A stretch of 64,000 bases of DNA from Acetivibrio thermocellus ATCC 27405 (GTDB lineage Bacteria; Bacillota; Clostridia; Acetivibrionales; Acetivibrionaceae): positions 1,827,081-1,891,080 of the forward strand of contig NC_009012.1 in assembly GCF_000015865.1 (NCBI RefSeq). The letters run 5' to 3'. The translations under genes and the position numbers were made by a program. Positions 63,273-64,000 of the stretch are shown in pieces (within the stretch, counting starts at the first letter, position 1; each line of letters opens with the position of its first letter). The notes beneath the pieces were generated by a model. The model saw only the letters and a list, made by a program, of their open reading frames with translations, ran no database searches and had not been told where the DNA came from.

Positions 63273-64000
63273 AATCTCCTTTCTAAATCTCAGAAAAAAG
63301 TCCTTTCGCACCTTTGCATTAATATTGGTGGTTGCAATCCTGTCTTTTGCACTTTTTGGAGGAACTGTCCTGTCCTTTAGCTTTAGAAACGGGCTTCGCA
63401 GTGTAGAAGCAAGGCTTGGTGCAGATTTGATTGTGGTTCCTCTCGGGCATGGGAAACAACAGGAATCCATTCTTTTAACCGGGGAGCCGTCCTACTTTTA
63501 TTTTAATAAAGAGATTGTCCAAAAGCTTCAGGAAGTTGAGGGTATTTCCAAACTGTCGACACAATTTTACCTCATTTCACTAAGTACAGGATGCTGTTCT
63601 CTTCCTGTGCAGATTGTGGGATTTGATCCGGCTACGGATTTTTCAATTCAACCGTGGATTCAAGAAACTCTGGGGGGAAATCTTGAAAACGGTGCTGTTA
63701 TTGTCGGAAGTGATATTATGATTGAGGATAACAAGCACATTAAATTTTTTGATAAAGAATATCCCGTGGCGGCAAAGCTTGACAAAACGGGGACAGGATT
63801 GGATCAATCCGTATTTGCTACTATGGAAACCCTTAAAGACCTATATTCCGGTGCAAAAGAAAAAGGCTTTAACTTTTTGGAGGATACGGATCCTGATACC
63901 TTTATTTCATCCGTACTGATTAAAGTTCGTGAAGGGTACAATATAGATCAAGTCATAACCAATATCCGAAGAAAAACGGACGGTGTCCAAATTGTCAGGA
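63244..64000 (+). CDS. FtsX/MacB-type ABC permease, N-terminal part (partial)
   Basis: The frame runs open from ATG 63244 to the window end (252 codons). It has an N-terminal helix (FRTFALILVVAILSFALFGG) and a MacB-like periplasmic-type domain (VEARLGADLIVVPLGHGKQQ, GFDPATDFSIQPW, IVGSDIM). The rest is outside the window. Paired with DUF4418, it forms a lipoprotein- or metal-related exporter of unknown substrate. Confidence 0.85.
   Translation, partial: MMAYALTSNRISFLNLRKKSFRTFALILVVAILSFALFGGTVLSFSFRNGLRSVEARLGADLIVVPLGHGKQQESILLTGEPSYFYFNKEIVQKLQEVEGISKLSTQFYLISLSTGCCSLPVQIVGFDPATDFSIQPWIQETLGGNLENGAVIVGSDIMIEDNKHIKFFDKEYPVAAKLDKTGTGLDQSVFATMETLKDLYSGAKEKGFNFLEDTDPDTFISSVLIKVREGYNIDQVITNIRRKTDGVQIVR

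Noticed and set aside
1..64000. tRNA, rRNA or CRISPR arrays
   Set aside because: None was recognised; the short repeats present are inverted repeats, operators or IS ends.

Overview
The window looks like the chromosome of a low-GC, anaerobic, spore-former-type Firmicute of the Clostridia. The best match in gene style is the Acetivibrio (Clostridium) thermocellus group. The reasons are an SLH-domain surface protein, two copper-amine-oxidase-like 'stalk' domain proteins, type III glutamine synthetase, a non-discriminating AspRS/GatCAB operon behind an Asn T-box, a hemerythrin/DUF438/PAS protein and a DpnII-like GATC restriction system. The species is an inference. No rRNA, tRNA or CRISPR array was seen.

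Layout. 0-1 kb: the end of an encapsulated ferritin-like cargo gene and its encapsulin shell. 1-8 kb: SLH protein, CmpB-HD membrane protein, GGCT-like protein, ArsC/Spx-like protein, DUF438-hemerythrin-PAS protein and an SDR, with several decayed genes between them. 8.3-11.2 kb: a three-gene DpnII-type restriction-modification operon. 11.6-12.5 kb: a ferritin-VIT1 membrane protein. 12.6-14.5 kb: rsgA-GNAT operon behind a long leader with a 10-residue ORF and two terminators. 14.6-23 kb: assorted metabolic, surface and hypothetical genes, including a glycosyltransferase-acyltransferase fusion. 23-27.6 kb: a Bce-like ABC transporter with its two-component system. 27.6-32.4 kb: mobile and decayed DNA (frame-broken ISL3-type element, a small MITE-like relative, a flavin reductase without a start, a flagellin fragment, an IS256 element with an 8-9 bp target duplication, an ABC-permease fragment). 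32.5-37.6 kb: exported protein, ABC-2 exporter, PLDc_N protein and XRE regulator. 37.8-45.8 kb: glnN and the T-box aspS-gatC-gatA-gatB operon. 45.8-56.7 kb: accessory region with many pseudogenes, an IS110 element, oxalate decarboxylase remnant, DUF362 ferredoxin protein and ogt. 57-64 kb: a sulfur amino-acid module.

The sulfur module is the most interesting part. A metNIQ-type importer, an Rrf2-family regulator without cysteines (CymR-like), a trans-sulfuration enzyme and a cysteine synthase-like enzyme lie together. All three promoters carry the same 15-bp motif, CATATATRAATWRTA, four copies in total. The importer mRNA also starts with a 31-codon ORF in which 7 of 12 consecutive residues are Cys or Met. 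It is followed by a terminator whose 3' arm can instead pair with the bases around the ORF's stop codon. That is the design of a ribosome-mediated attenuator for sulfur amino acids. The importer would then be controlled twice: by the repressor at the promoter, and by translation of Cys/Met codons in the leader.

A second theme is gene decay. At least a dozen truncated or frame-broken genes can be read, many next to insertion sequences. Two breaks fall exactly within the signal peptide of an exported protein. All assignments come from reading the sequence and from family knowledge; no searches were run.
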